From: CAZVKN01 sp964627035
Lineage (GTDB): Bacteria > Electryoneota > AABM5-125-24 > Hatepunaeales > Hatepunaeaceae
Assembly: GCA_964627035.1 (NCBI GenBank)
Contig: CAZVKN010000053.1
Span: 1 to 15,162, forward strand
Length of the DNA: 15,162 nt
Direction: 5' to 3'
Positions 1-7,652 of the stretch are shown one piece after another. Numbering within the stretch: the first letter of the stretch is position 1; every line of letters starts with the position of its first letter. Under the pieces are notes generated by a model. The model was not told the DNA's origin. It was given only the letters and a program-made list of their open reading frames with translations, and searched no databases. A program made the translations under genes and the position numbers.

Positions 1-31
1 ATATAAGTCCATAACACTAAATATAATTTAG

Positions 32-267
32 TGCAAGAACTTAAGCAATCACCAACATCTAAACAAAGATCCTAATTGGAAGCAAGCTAAAAGCGGTACA
101 TATTATAATAAAGAACTTGCTGAGCGGTACGGATCTTCTTGGGGTTTTTCAAGGTTCATTTTCATAAGAAAAAAGAGACCTTTAAAAACAGTCGTATGAT
201 CAAGAATATACTTAATCATATTTGCTGGACAGAGGCCAAATTGAAGAAGCTAAAAGCTATTAAATAG
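32..267 (+). pseudogene. Decayed coding scrap, unrecognised
   Basis: Bases 32-199 read without a stop (frame starting at 32) and the translation looks protein-like rather than random, with stretches such as GTYYNKELAERYGSSWGFSR before a basic tail and a TGA at 197-199. No start codon precedes it, because a TAG stands at 29-31. A second small frame opens with ATG at 196, overlapping that TGA, and runs 23 codons to TAG at 265-267. It is lysine-rich and contains WTEAKLKKLK. This may be the 3' end of one gene broken by a frameshift, or two unrelated chance frames. I do not recognise the family. The region is AT-rich compared with the genes that follow. Confidence 0.25.
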
Positions 268-409
268 CCCATCTTACGTCTAAATTTTTACACTTATTAT
301 ATATTTCATTCTCACCCTCCAATCTAAATCCCCTCCAACAGTAGCACAGAATCATATTAAATCACTATATTATGATGGGATGTTGTTTCATTTAGCGTAG
401 GGGTGTAAT
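268..409. other. AT-rich gap before the DHH gene
   Basis: No gene, RNA or repeat is visible here. The stretch is AT-rich with a C-rich patch at about 313-340. A TATTAT at 368-373 could be a -10 element but no matching -35 is seen 16-18 bases upstream, so no promoter is called. The purine run AGGGGT at 399-404 is the ribosome binding site of the next gene, 5 bases from its ATG. Confidence 0.5.
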
Positions 410-1279
410 ATGTTTCGTGTCACTACACGTGCCGACTTCGATGGGCTGGTCTCCGCAGCACTGCTCACCGTCGTCGAGGACGTTGACCGGTATCGCTTCA
501 TCGAGCCTGGTCGGATTGAACCGGAGAGACCAATCATCACATCGGAGGATCTCGTGGCAAACCTGCCCTACCTCCCCGGATGTGCGATGTGGTTCGACCA
601 TCACAGCTCAAATAAGGTCAACGAGGAATTTCGGGGATCATTCTGGCTTGCTCCGTCCGCCGCACGGATTATCTACGACTACTATCACAGCGACCAACTC
701 GCTGAGTATGACGAGCTGGTGATTGACACCGATAAAATTGACGCCGCACAACTCACCGCCGACGATGTCAGCAACCCACGCAACTATGTGCTGCTCTCTA
801 TGACACTCGATCCAAATAACGAGGAAGACGAACCGTACTGGCTGCATGTTATCAAGCTGCTGATAAAGAACGACTTGAGAAAAACAATGTCAGATCCGCT
901 AGTCAAGCAGAGGTGCGACGAGTACAGAGCCACTAACAAGAAATTTCACAAGCTGTTGAAGGAAAATTCAAAGGTAGTCGGAAACGTACTGGTGTCTGAT
1001 TTCGCTGAAATGGAAGACTATAAAGCAGGGAATAGATTCCTGCCGTATGCTCTGTACCCAGAGATTAATGTCTGGATCAATGCCGCCGTGCATCCCGGTA
1101 ACAAAGTGAAAATATCCGTCGGAAACAGCATCTTCAACCTCACTTCAAAGGTCAACGTCGGGGAGCTAATGTCATACTACGGTGGAGGAGGACATCAGGG
1201 AGCCGGATCGTGCCGTGTCAAACCGAGCGATTACCGGGCAACCTTGGAAGAGATCATAATCGCCTGTCGTTCCAAATAG
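410..1279 (+). CDS. DHH-family phosphoesterase (exopolyphosphatase-like)
   Basis: The 289-residue protein is a DHH/DHHA1 phosphoesterase, a manganese-dependent cytoplasmic enzyme family that includes exopolyphosphatases, RecJ and nanoRNases. The N-terminal metal motif DFDG is at residues 9-12, the signature DHH at 63-65 (in WFDHHSS), and further acidic metal-ligand candidates are in IDTDKIDAA at 105-113. The C-terminal DHHA1 substrate-binding motif GGGGHQGAGSC is at 258-268. The length suits stand-alone DHH-DHHA1 enzymes, and no RecJ-type OB fold, CBS or DRTGG domain is seen. The ATG at 410 has a good ribosome binding site (AGGGGT, 399-404). Only 6 bases separate the stop from the WD40/J-domain gene, so the two are probably co-transcribed. 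Family is clear; substrate (polyphosphate, short oligonucleotide or cyclic dinucleotide product) cannot be told from sequence. Confidence 0.88.
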   Translation: MFRVTTRADFDGLVSAALLTVVEDVDRYRFIEPGRIEPERPIITSEDLVANLPYLPGCAMWFDHHSSNKVNEEFRGSFWLAPSAARIIYDYYHSDQLAEYDELVIDTDKIDAAQLTADDVSNPRNYVLLSMTLDPNNEEDEPYWLHVIKLLIKNDLRKTMSDPLVKQRCDEYRATNKKFHKLLKENSKVVGNVLVSDFAEMEDYKAGNRFLPYALYPEINVWINAAVHPGNKVKISVGNSIFNLTSKVNVGELMSYYGGGGHQGAGSCRVKPSDYRATLEEIIIACRSK

Positions 1280-1285
1280 CGTAAC

Positions 1286-2392
1286 ATGAAAAAAGCGATT
1301 CTCAAATTGACAGACGAAGGGAGCGTCAGTGCTCTGTCATTCAGTGTTGAAGGACTGCTGGCGAGTGGCAGCAACAGCAGCGTCAACCTGTGGGACATCT
1401 TTAAGGGTGAGCTGTACGGTTGCTTTGAAGGACACAACGAGCCTGTGAGTAGTGTCGCTTTCAGCCATGACGGTATATTCCTCGCCAGCGGCAGTCTTGG
1501 GAGGAGTGTCAAACTGTGGGACATGGTTCACCTCGAACAGTACAAGACGCTGACAGGGCACACCGGATCAATTTATTCGCTTGACTTTCACCCGAGTTCA
1601 CCTCTGATTGTAAGTGGTGGAGGTGATTCTACACTGCGAATCTGGGACATCGAAGACGGCGAGGAGGTTGCCTGTTTTCATTACACACATTCGGATAATA
1701 AAGTTTTGCATGCTGTCAATGCAGTAGCGTTCAGCCCTCAGGGTGATCTGCTGGTCGGCGGCGGCAGCGACGGTATGGTCAGGCTGTGGAGCCTTGAAAC
1801 TTCTAAAGAGATCGGCTCAATACACGCTCACGACGGATGGGTGAACTGCATCGGGTTCAGCATAGACGGCAAGCTACTTGCAAGTGCCGGAACTGACATG
1901 ATTATCAAGTTGTGGAACCTGACCTCCGGCAGGATGTACACTCAACTGCAGGGGCATGAGGGGAAGATTCTGTCAATGGCATTCTCCCCCGATAGGAGAC
2001 ATCTGGCAACGGGAAGTGCTGACAGGACGATCAGAATCTGGGATATCCGCAAAAAACAGTTGGTTGACACATTACGGGGGCACGAGCTGGATGTAACTTC
2101 GCTGTCGTATCTGCCGGATGGGTCAGTGCTGGCAAGCGGTTCAAACAAAGGTGTGATCAAGGTATGGGAGGTTGGACAGGAGGGAAGCCTTCTCCGCGAG
2201 GTCACACCCGAAGAGGAAGAAGCTTTGAAGAAGATGGGGTTGGACTCGACCGCTGACAACGAGATGATCCGTCGTAAATTTAAATCGCTGGCTCAGGTTT
2301 ACCACCCGGACAAGCGAAAGGAAAACGATGCTGAGATATTTAGGGAAATACACGAGGCTTACAAGCTTCTTAGAGAGAAGAGAAATTTATAG
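1286..2392 (+). CDS. WD40 beta-propeller protein with C-terminal J-domain
   Basis: The 368-residue protein has seven WD40 repeats followed by a DnaJ-type J-domain. The repeats end in WD-like dipeptides at about residues 36-37 (LWDI), 78-79, 120-121, 168-169 (WSL), 210-211 (WNL), 252-253 and 294-295 (VWEV), with GH dipeptides starting most blades, so they make one complete propeller. From about residue 313 to the end lies a J-domain: a helix beginning ALKKMGLD, the invariant HPD tripeptide at 340-342, and a final helix FREIHEAYKLL. In known J-proteins HPD stimulates the ATPase of DnaK/Hsp70, so the likely role is to bring a propeller-bound client or complex to Hsp70. There is no G/F region, zinc finger or signal peptide, so it is cytoplasmic and not a DnaJ orthologue. 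It starts 6 bases after the DHH gene with no strong ribosome binding site, which suggests coupling. Confidence 0.9.
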   Translation: MKKAILKLTDEGSVSALSFSVEGLLASGSNSSVNLWDIFKGELYGCFEGHNEPVSSVAFSHDGIFLASGSLGRSVKLWDMVHLEQYKTLTGHTGSIYSLDFHPSSPLIVSGGGDSTLRIWDIEDGEEVACFHYTHSDNKVLHAVNAVAFSPQGDLLVGGGSDGMVRLWSLETSKEIGSIHAHDGWVNCIGFSIDGKLLASAGTDMIIKLWNLTSGRMYTQLQGHEGKILSMAFSPDRRHLATGSADRTIRIWDIRKKQLVDTLRGHELDVTSLSYLPDGSVLASGSNKGVIKVWEVGQEGSLLREVTPEEEEALKKMGLDSTADNEMIRRKFKSLAQVYHPDKRKENDAEIFREIHEAYKLLREKRNL

Positions 2393-2434
2393 GGATAAAA
2401 TCACCTTCATCTTCATTCCAGCAAAACAATCACC

Positions 2435-2643
2435 TCATTCCCGCGCAGGCGGAAATCCAGAAATCAATGAGGTTGTTACTGGATTCTGGATCAAGCAGTC
2501 TGTCCGAGAATACGAACATCCGCTGTCAACCCGCCGTGGTTGACAGCGTAACTTAAGTAGTATCAATAATGTGGCTGTCAGGTGCGGCGACCTGACAGCG
2601 GGTTATCTACATTCTCGGACAGACTGTCAAGTCCAGAATGACA
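2435..2643. repeat. Palindromic intergenic repeat, copy 1, interrupted
   Basis: The left part (TCATTCCCGCGCAGGCGG at 2435) matches the start of the copy at 7521 almost exactly, and the right end is GAATGACA (2636-2643). The second hairpin of the repeat is split: ATTCTGGA (2483-2490), loop TCAAG (2491-2495), then 131 foreign bases, then a second TCAAG (2627-2631) and the complementary arm TCCAGAAT (2632-2639). Removing the insert and one TCAAG restores a perfect 8-base stem with a 5-base loop, as in the intact copy (ATTCCGGA-TCAAG-TCCGGAAT). Confidence 0.85.
2496..2626. mobile_element. 131-bp MITE-like element with 16-bp terminal inverted repeats
   Basis: The ends are perfect 16-base inverted repeats, CAGTCTGTCCGAGAAT at 2496-2511 and its complement at 2611-2626. 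Imperfect similarity extends inwards to a shared CCGCTGTCA. The element is bounded by a direct TCAAG duplication (2491-2495 and 2627-2631), as expected for a target site duplication. Inside are two strong hairpins of related sequence: an 11-base stem at 2521-2531/2538-2548 (CGCTGTCAACC, 6-base loop) and a 10-base stem at 2574-2583/2590-2599 (GCTGTCAGGT, 6-base loop). It has no coding capacity and would need a transposase supplied elsewhere. I cannot assign an IS family from these ends. It lies 51 bases upstream of alaS. Confidence 0.8.
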
Positions 2644-2677
2644 ATTTTGAGTAATTAACACCTGAAACATAGTATTC

Positions 2678-5320
2678 ATGATAAAATCAAACGAAATTCG
2701 CAAACAATTCATAGAGTTTTTCAGAAAACGCAAACATGCAGTCGTACCGTCAGCTCCTGTCGTGGTCAGTAATGACCCGACACTGCTGTTCACCAACGCC
2801 GGGATGAATCAATTCAAGGATGTGTTTCTTGAGCAAGGATCACGACCATACACCCGCGCTGTTGACACACAAAAGTGCATACGTGTATCCGGCAAGCATA
2901 ATGATCTCGAAGAGGTCGGGCACTCCCCGTATCATCACACATTCTTCGAGATGCTGGGTAACTGGTCATTCGGTGACTATTACAAACAGGAAGCAATCAA
3001 ATGGGCGTGGGAGCTTCTCACTGACGTGTGGAAGATTGATCCGAGTAGGCTCTATGCTACTGTTTACAAAGGTGATGACGATGTTCCTCCCGATGAAGAA
3101 GCAGTACAGGGATGGTTAAACGAAGCCGGCATCCTCAAAGATCAAGTTTCCTATCACGACCGCAAGGACAACTTCTGGGAGATGGGTGAGATCGGACCGT
3201 GCGGACCGTGCAGTGAGCTGCATTACGATTTGGGTCAACAGTTTTGTGACATGCAATCTGTACCGGGTCACAAGTGCGAAGTCAACGGTGATTGCGGACG
3301 AATTGTTGAGCTGTGGAATCTGGTGTTCATCCAGTATCGGCGCGATGACAGTGGCAAACTGCATCCTCTCCCCCGCCGTCATGTTGACACAGGTGCCGGA
3401 TTCGAGCGGATCGTTCGATTGCTGGAAGGTGTCAATTCCAATTACGAGACCAGCCTGTTCTCACCCATAATTGACAAGATCGTTGATCTTTCGGGTGAAA
3501 AGTATCATGCTGACGAGCGAGGTATCCCTCACCGGGTAGCAGCCGATCATGTGAGAGCACTATCTTTCTCGCTAACTGACGGCGTGCAGCCCTCCAATGA
3601 AGGGCGCGGTTATGTGATGCGGCGGATACTGCGTCGTGCGGCGAGGTTTGGTCGGGAAATCGGACTGGAGTCACCGTTTCTGTACAAGCTGGTTGAGCCG
3701 TTGACTGACGTGATGGGCGATGCCTTCCCGGAACTCAAAGACCGCAATGAACACATTATCCGTGTCATTAGAGCTGAGGAGCAGAGCTTTGCAAGGACAC
3801 TCGGACGAGGATTGGAGATATTTGGAGAGATTCTGGAAAAGGTCAGCAAGGAGAAGAAGTCTATTGTTTCCGGCAATGATGCGTTTAAGCTGTACGACAC
3901 ATACGGTTTCCCGCTCGATCTGACACAACTGATGGCTCGTGAACGTGACTTGACGGTTGATACGGATCGGTTTGATGTGCTGATGGCAGAGCAGCGAAAA
4001 CGGGCACGGGGAGAAGCACATTTTAAAGCCACAAGCGACTTCACAGGTGGTTTGCGTAGCAGTTTCACCGGATATGTCGAGCAGGAAACAGAAGCGAAGA
4101 TTTTAGCCGTTAATCGAACTAAGAAGTATGTTGAGATAGTCCTTGACCAAACCCCATTCTACGCTGAAGCGGGTGGACAACTATCCGACATTGGAGCAAT
4201 CTCCACTGAAAAGGGCATGCTAGCCGTTCATCAGGTTGATCGAACAGGTGAAGTAACGGTTCATCGTGGTAAGTGGCAGGGAGACGATCTGCCCCTCGCT
4301 GGGGACAATGCAAGCGCAACTATCGAATGGGACAACCGCCTCCCGATTCAGTACAACCACACCGCTACTCATCTGCTCCACACAGCTCTGCGCAAGCAGT
4401 TCGGTTGGAATACCAATCAGATGGGTTCACTGGTTGCACCGGACAGGCTGAGATTTGACTTCAACTACTTTGAGAAACCAACCGATGACCAGTTAGAAAC
4501 TATTGAACGCACAGTCAATCAAGCTATCCGTGATAACTTCATTGTCAATTCATACGAGAAACCGTATCAGGAGGCATTGGACAGCGGAATTATCGCACTG
4601 TTTGGTGAAAAGTACGGTGACGTGGTGCGTGTAGTACATATCGGCAGCGATGACGAGCCGTTCTCGCGCGAACTGTGTGGAGGTACGCATGTTAACCGTA
4701 CAGGTGAGATCGGGTTGTTTCGGATTATCTCGGAGAGTTCGGTGTCAGCCGGAGTACGTAGGATCGAAGCGGTTACGGGTGAAGTAGCATTTGATCTAAC
4801 ACTTGCTGAACGCACCAGTCTTGAGCAGATAAAAGACCTGCTCGGCTCACGAGGCAGTGATCCGGTGGATAAGCTGGACAAGACACTCGCCGAGAAGAAG
4901 GCTGTTGAAAAGGAGCTTGAAAAGATGGTTGTGGCGTGGGCAGGTGGAATAGCAAACGAGATGATCGCATCTGCTGAATCTATCGGTGACATTAAGGTCA
5001 TGGCTCGCAATTTCAGCGATGTTGAGATGGATAGGTTGAAGTTGATCGGTGACGCAATCCGGTCGAAAAGCAAACGTTCGGTGGCATTAGTCTCCAGCCC
5101 TTCAGCGAGCGGTAGTGGTCATCTTTGTTGTGTAGTTTCGGATGATCTGCTGAAAGAAGGAAAATTTAAAGCAGGTCAGTTAGTAGGTCAGGCTGCCAAG
5201 ATCGCAGGTGGTGGCGGTGGTGGTCGTCCGCATCTGGCAACTGCCGGAACGAAGCATCCTGATAAATTGAATGATGCGATTAGTCAATTTATAGATATTG
5301 TCCAAAAAACACTAAAGTAA
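2678..5320 (+). CDS. alaS: Alanyl-tRNA synthetase
   Basis: The 880-residue protein is a full-length class II alanyl-tRNA synthetase, close to the 876 residues of the E. coli enzyme. It charges tRNA-Ala with alanine in the cytoplasm and edits mischarged Ser and Gly. The aminoacylation domain occupies about residues 1-245, with the motif 1 region at 35-60 (FTNAGMNQFKD), motif 2 near 60-95 and motif 3 near 238-245 (TGAGFERI). The tRNA-recognition domain follows to about 450. The editing domain carries the zinc ligands in HTATH (561-565) and CGGTH (667-671). A coiled-coil segment (about 730-750) leads to the C-Ala domain ending in the glycine-rich GGGGGGRPHLATAG (844-857). The ATG at 2678 gives the conserved N-terminus IRKQFIEFF. 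No clear Shine-Dalgarno is present, and the upstream repeat with its inserted element ends only 34 bases before the start. Confidence 0.98.
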   Translation: MIKSNEIRKQFIEFFRKRKHAVVPSAPVVVSNDPTLLFTNAGMNQFKDVFLEQGSRPYTRAVDTQKCIRVSGKHNDLEEVGHSPYHHTFFEMLGNWSFGDYYKQEAIKWAWELLTDVWKIDPSRLYATVYKGDDDVPPDEEAVQGWLNEAGILKDQVSYHDRKDNFWEMGEIGPCGPCSELHYDLGQQFCDMQSVPGHKCEVNGDCGRIVELWNLVFIQYRRDDSGKLHPLPRRHVDTGAGFERIVRLLEGVNSNYETSLFSPIIDKIVDLSGEKYHADERGIPHRVAADHVRALSFSLTDGVQPSNEGRGYVMRRILRRAARFGREIGLESPFLYKLVEPLTDVMGDAFPELKDRNEHIIRVIRAEEQSFARTLGRGLEIFGEILEKVSKEKKSIVSGNDAFKLYDTYGFPLDLTQLMARERDLTVDTDRFDVLMAEQRKRARGEAHFKATSDFTGGLRSSFTGYVEQETEAKILAVNRTKKYVEIVLDQTPFYAEAGGQLSDIGAISTEKGMLAVHQVDRTGEVTVHRGKWQGDDLPLAGDNASATIEWDNRLPIQYNHTATHLLHTALRKQFGWNTNQMGSLVAPDRLRFDFNYFEKPTDDQLETIERTVNQAIRDNFIVNSYEKPYQEALDSGIIALFGEKYGDVVRVVHIGSDDEPFSRELCGGTHVNRTGEIGLFRIISESSVSAGVRRIEAVTGEVAFDLTLAERTSLEQIKDLLGSRGSDPVDKLDKTLAEKKAVEKELEKMVVAWAGGIANEMIASAESIGDIKVMARNFSDVEMDRLKLIGDAIRSKSKRSVALVSSPSASGSGHLCCVVSDDLLKEGKFKAGQLVGQAAKIAGGGGGGRPHLATAGTKHPDKLNDAISQFIDIVQKTLK

Positions 5321-5327
5321 GATTTAG

Positions 5328-5404
5328 CTCACGCAAAGACGCTAAGACGCCAAGAAGAGAGGAAATAGATTTTTCTTCTTTGCGACTCTGCGTCTTTGCG
5401 TGAG
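5328..5404. repeat. Long inverted repeat (CTCACGCAAAGACGC type)
   Basis: Perfect 15-base arms, CTCACGCAAAGACGC at 5328-5342 and its complement at 5390-5404, enclose a loop in which pairing continues imperfectly (about 5343-5358 with 5374-5389), so almost the whole 77-base segment can fold into one hairpin. It fills the space between alaS and the next gene. Similar GCAAAGACGC palindromes are common dispersed intergenic repeats in many bacteria; only one copy is in this window. There is no U-run, so a terminator is not claimed. Confidence 0.8.
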
Positions 5405-5421
5405 AATAAAAAAGAGTAAAT

Positions 5422-6150
5422 ATGAGCTTATACGACAGGCTATTCCCTAATGACGGGACAACTAAGCTTTGGGTATTGATAGACCCTGATAAGGCACCGA
5501 TTGACAAGCTGGTTGAGGTTGCCGAGTCCGCAGAGGATCAAGGTGCAGGTGCTATTCTGATCGGTGGCAGCTTTCTGGTAATTGACAGCTTTGACGAAGT
5601 TGTCCGCAACGTCAAGAGTGCCACTTCGCTGCCGGTGGTGATTTTTCCGGGAGGACATCAGCAGCTCTCGACCCATGCAGATGGGATACTGTTCATGTCA
5701 CTGCTGTCAGGACGCAATCCGCAGTACCTGATCGGCGAGCAGGTTCGAGCTGCACCGTTGGTACGCAGGATGGGATTGGAGGCTGTGCCTACGGCGTATC
5801 TGCTGATTGAATCCGGCAATATGACCTCTGCCCTGTTTGTGTCTGACACTCATCCGATCCCGAGGGACAAGCCGATGCTTGTGGCAGCTCATGCGATGGC
5901 TGCGGAGCTGTTCGGGATGAAAGCAGTCTATCTCGAAGCAGGCAGCGGTGCGGGGCGTCCGGTTCCACCTGAAGTTATCGCAGCAGTCCGCAAGAGTGTC
6001 AGGATCCCAATCATCGCAGGTGGAGGCATAACCACACCTAAGCAGGTCATAACCGCATCTAACGCCGGAGCGCGTGCAATCGTCGTTGGAACAGCAATTG
6101 AGCAGAACGGCGGGGGGATAATTCGGGAGTTGGTGGGGGCTTTGGGGTGA
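5422..6150 (+). CDS. Geranylgeranylglyceryl-phosphate synthase family protein (PcrB-like)
   Basis: The 242-residue protein is a TIM-barrel prenyltransferase of the GGGP synthase/PcrB family, which joins a polyprenyl diphosphate to sn-glycerol-1-phosphate, the first ether-bond step of archaeal-type lipids. Visible family motifs are DPDK (21-24, magnesium/diphosphate site), IGGS (47-50), FPGG (75-78), YLEAGSGA (170-177), and the phosphate-binding GGGI (200-203) and GT (223-224). The length fits the bacterial and archaeal enzymes. The ATG at 5422 has only a weak purine run (AAGAG, 5412-5416). No glycerol-1-phosphate dehydrogenase or other ether-lipid gene is in the window. Family assignment is strong; prenyl chain length (heptaprenyl versus geranylgeranyl) cannot be read from the motifs. 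Confidence 0.9.
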   Translation: MSLYDRLFPNDGTTKLWVLIDPDKAPIDKLVEVAESAEDQGAGAILIGGSFLVIDSFDEVVRNVKSATSLPVVIFPGGHQQLSTHADGILFMSLLSGRNPQYLIGEQVRAAPLVRRMGLEAVPTAYLLIESGNMTSALFVSDTHPIPRDKPMLVAAHAMAAELFGMKAVYLEAGSGAGRPVPPEVIAAVRKSVRIPIIAGGGITTPKQVITASNAGARAIVVGTAIEQNGGGIIRELVGALG

Positions 6151-6181
6151 GAATGTAACAAGTGAGTAGATATGTTAGAAA

Positions 6182-6646
6182 ATGAAGAGCATGGAACACC
6201 CAACTCATATTGTAGCCGTTATGGGAATTGTGCGGAATAAGGAAAATGTCCTGCTTGTTAAGAGTCCGGTGCGTGGGTGGGAGCCTCCCGGTGGTCAAGT
6301 GGAAAACGGCGAAGACCTTATCTTGGCACTTAAACGGGAAATCCTTGAGGAAAGTGGAATAGAGGTGAACGTAAATGAACTACTGGCAATTTATTCAAAT
6401 ATTCGTTCAGCATCTACAGACAAAACAAAAGTAATGATGCTGTTTTCGTGTGATGCAATTGGTGGATCACTGCGGACAAGTCCGGAAAGCTGTGAAGTAG
6501 GGTGGTTTTCTCCTGAAGAAGCGATAGGAATTGTAACCCATCCATCACAAAGACACAAACTTGAAAATGGTTTAAGTGGTGATAAAATCATTTACGTGAC
6601 CTATATGACAAATCCATTTAGAATATTAGATTGTCGAAAAATATGA
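6182..6646 (+). CDS. Nudix hydrolase
   Basis: The 154-residue protein carries a complete Nudix box at residues 38-60: G38, E44, REILEESGI at 52-60, matching GX5EX7REUXEEXGU at every fixed position. Nudix enzymes cleave nucleoside diphosphates linked to another group, using magnesium held by the REXXEE glutamates. The N-terminal strand HIVAVMGIVRNKENVLLVK and the WEPPGG lead-in are typical of small MutT-like members. Start choice is uncertain: ATG 6182 (used here) or ATG 6191, three codons on, which lies directly after GAAGAG. A sampled 60-base line is about 35% GC, lower than alaS or selB, which may mean more recent acquisition. It follows the GGGP-synthase gene by 31 bases and is followed by a phosphoesterase gene. 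Substrate unknown. Confidence 0.92.
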   Translation: MKSMEHPTHIVAVMGIVRNKENVLLVKSPVRGWEPPGGQVENGEDLILALKREILEESGIEVNVNELLAIYSNIRSASTDKTKVMMLFSCDAIGGSLRTSPESCEVGWFSPEEAIGIVTHPSQRHKLENGLSGDKIIYVTYMTNPFRILDCRKI

Positions 6647-6665
6647 CAAGGATAAATGCAAATTT

Positions 6666-7466
6666 ATGTCCCGCATCCTCTGGACAAACGACATACATCT
6701 GAACTTTGTTTCGACTGAACGGATCATTCAATTTGTAACCGACATTCAAAAGCATGAACCGGATATGATCCTGATCGGTGGGGATATCGGTGAGGCGGGA
6801 TCGGTCGCCAAATATCTGAAGACACTCGGAAAAGCACTTGAATTGCCGATTTATTTCGTGCTTGGAAATCATGATTATTATGGGGGGAGCATCAAGATAG
6901 TTCGTCAGGCAGCGATAGAACTAACGAAGAGTGTAGAGCATCTGCATTGGCTTCCTGACACTGGAATCGTAGAGTTGTCAGACTCAACCGCACTAATCGG
7001 TCACGGCTGCTGGGCGGATGCGTATGATGGCAATTTCCTCAAGTCAACAGTCGGGCTGAACGATTACCTGTATATCAGCGAGCTGCAGCCGTTCACCGGT
7101 ACGCTGCTCCAATTCAAACTACACCAACTCGGCGATGAATCGGCAGAATATGTTCGCAACATTCTGATAGAAGCGTTCAAACGGTATGATAGCGTGTATC
7201 TGCTGACACATGTACCGCCTTTTCGCGAGTCCTGTGTACATAAAGGTCACTTTGCCGACGACAACTGGGCTCCACATTTTGTATGTAAGGCTGTCGGTGA
7301 TGTGCTGCTTGATATTATGAGAGACAGACAAAACAAAAAATTGATCGTGTTGTCCGGTCACTGTCATGGTGAATGCGATGTTGACATTTTGCCGAATCTG
7401 AATGCAAGAACAGGAGTAGCGGAGAACGGTCATCCAAGGATCAGCAGTGTGATCGAAGTTCAATAA
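6666..7466 (+). CDS. Calcineurin-like metallophosphoesterase
   Basis: The 266-residue protein has all five metal-site blocks of the calcineurin-like phosphoesterase fold in order: D9 and H11 (NDIH), GGD at 38-40, GNHD at 67-70, H182 (LLTHVPP), and GHCH at 231-234. These bind two metals that hydrolyse phosphomonoesters or diesters. There is no signal peptide or membrane segment, so it is probably cytoplasmic. The ATG at 6666 is preceded by AAGGA at 6648-6652, rather far (13 bases). A nearer ATG at 6656 is out of frame. It lies 19 bases after the Nudix gene, so the two may be co-transcribed. The substrate cannot be deduced. Confidence 0.93.
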   Translation: MSRILWTNDIHLNFVSTERIIQFVTDIQKHEPDMILIGGDIGEAGSVAKYLKTLGKALELPIYFVLGNHDYYGGSIKIVRQAAIELTKSVEHLHWLPDTGIVELSDSTALIGHGCWADAYDGNFLKSTVGLNDYLYISELQPFTGTLLQFKLHQLGDESAEYVRNILIEAFKRYDSVYLLTHVPPFRESCVHKGHFADDNWAPHFVCKAVGDVLLDIMRDRQNKKLIVLSGHCHGECDVDILPNLNARTGVAENGHPRISSVIEVQ

Positions 7467-7520
7467 TAGGGGGGGCATTCCTGAGACCTTTGAAATATTC
7501 ACTATTTCGATCTTTGTTCG

Positions 7521-7590
7521 TCATTCCCGCGCAGGCGGGAATACAGTAAACTAATGAAATTACTGGATTCCGGATCAAGTCCGGAATGAC
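7521..7590. repeat. Palindromic intergenic repeat, copy 2, intact
   Basis: The 70-base element starts TCATTCC and ends GGAATGA(C). It contains two perfect 8-base hairpins: ATTCCCGC/GCGGGAAT (7523-7530 with 7535-7542, loop GCAG) and ATTCCGGA/TCCGGAAT (7567-7574 with 7580-7587, loop TCAAG). A CAGTAA/TTACTG pair in the middle allows one long fold. It is the uninterrupted reference for copy 1 at 2435 and the partial copy at 15109. Confidence 0.85.
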
Positions 7591-7652
7591 AAATCAAGCA
7601 AAAGCACTACTTTCAAATAACAACAAAACTCAAATCAACTATTGGAGAAGAA

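Noticed and set aside
197..199. TGA in the upstream frame as a selenocysteine codon, given selB in the genome
   Set aside because: Reading through gives only 15 more codons before another TGA, with no family resemblance or obvious SECIS hairpin after it.
366..373. Promoter -10 element before the DHH gene
   Set aside because: TATATT/TATTAT occurs in an AT-rich stretch but no acceptable -35 lies at the right spacing.
3610..4068. 152-residue open frame on the minus strand inside alaS
   Set aside because: Also antisense to conserved alaS sequence, with composition typical of a shadow frame and no recognisable motif.
4567..5073. 168-residue open frame on the minus strand inside alaS
   Set aside because: It is serine-rich low-complexity sequence fully antisense to a conserved gene, a shadow of its codon pattern.
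5328..5404. Long hairpin after alaS as an intrinsic terminator
   Set aside because: The arms are repeat-like and no U-run follows; it is better described as a dispersed repeat.
7488..7512. GAAATA...TATTTC hairpin after the phosphoesterase gene as a terminator
   Set aside because: The stem is only 6 A/T-rich pairs with no real U-run behind it.
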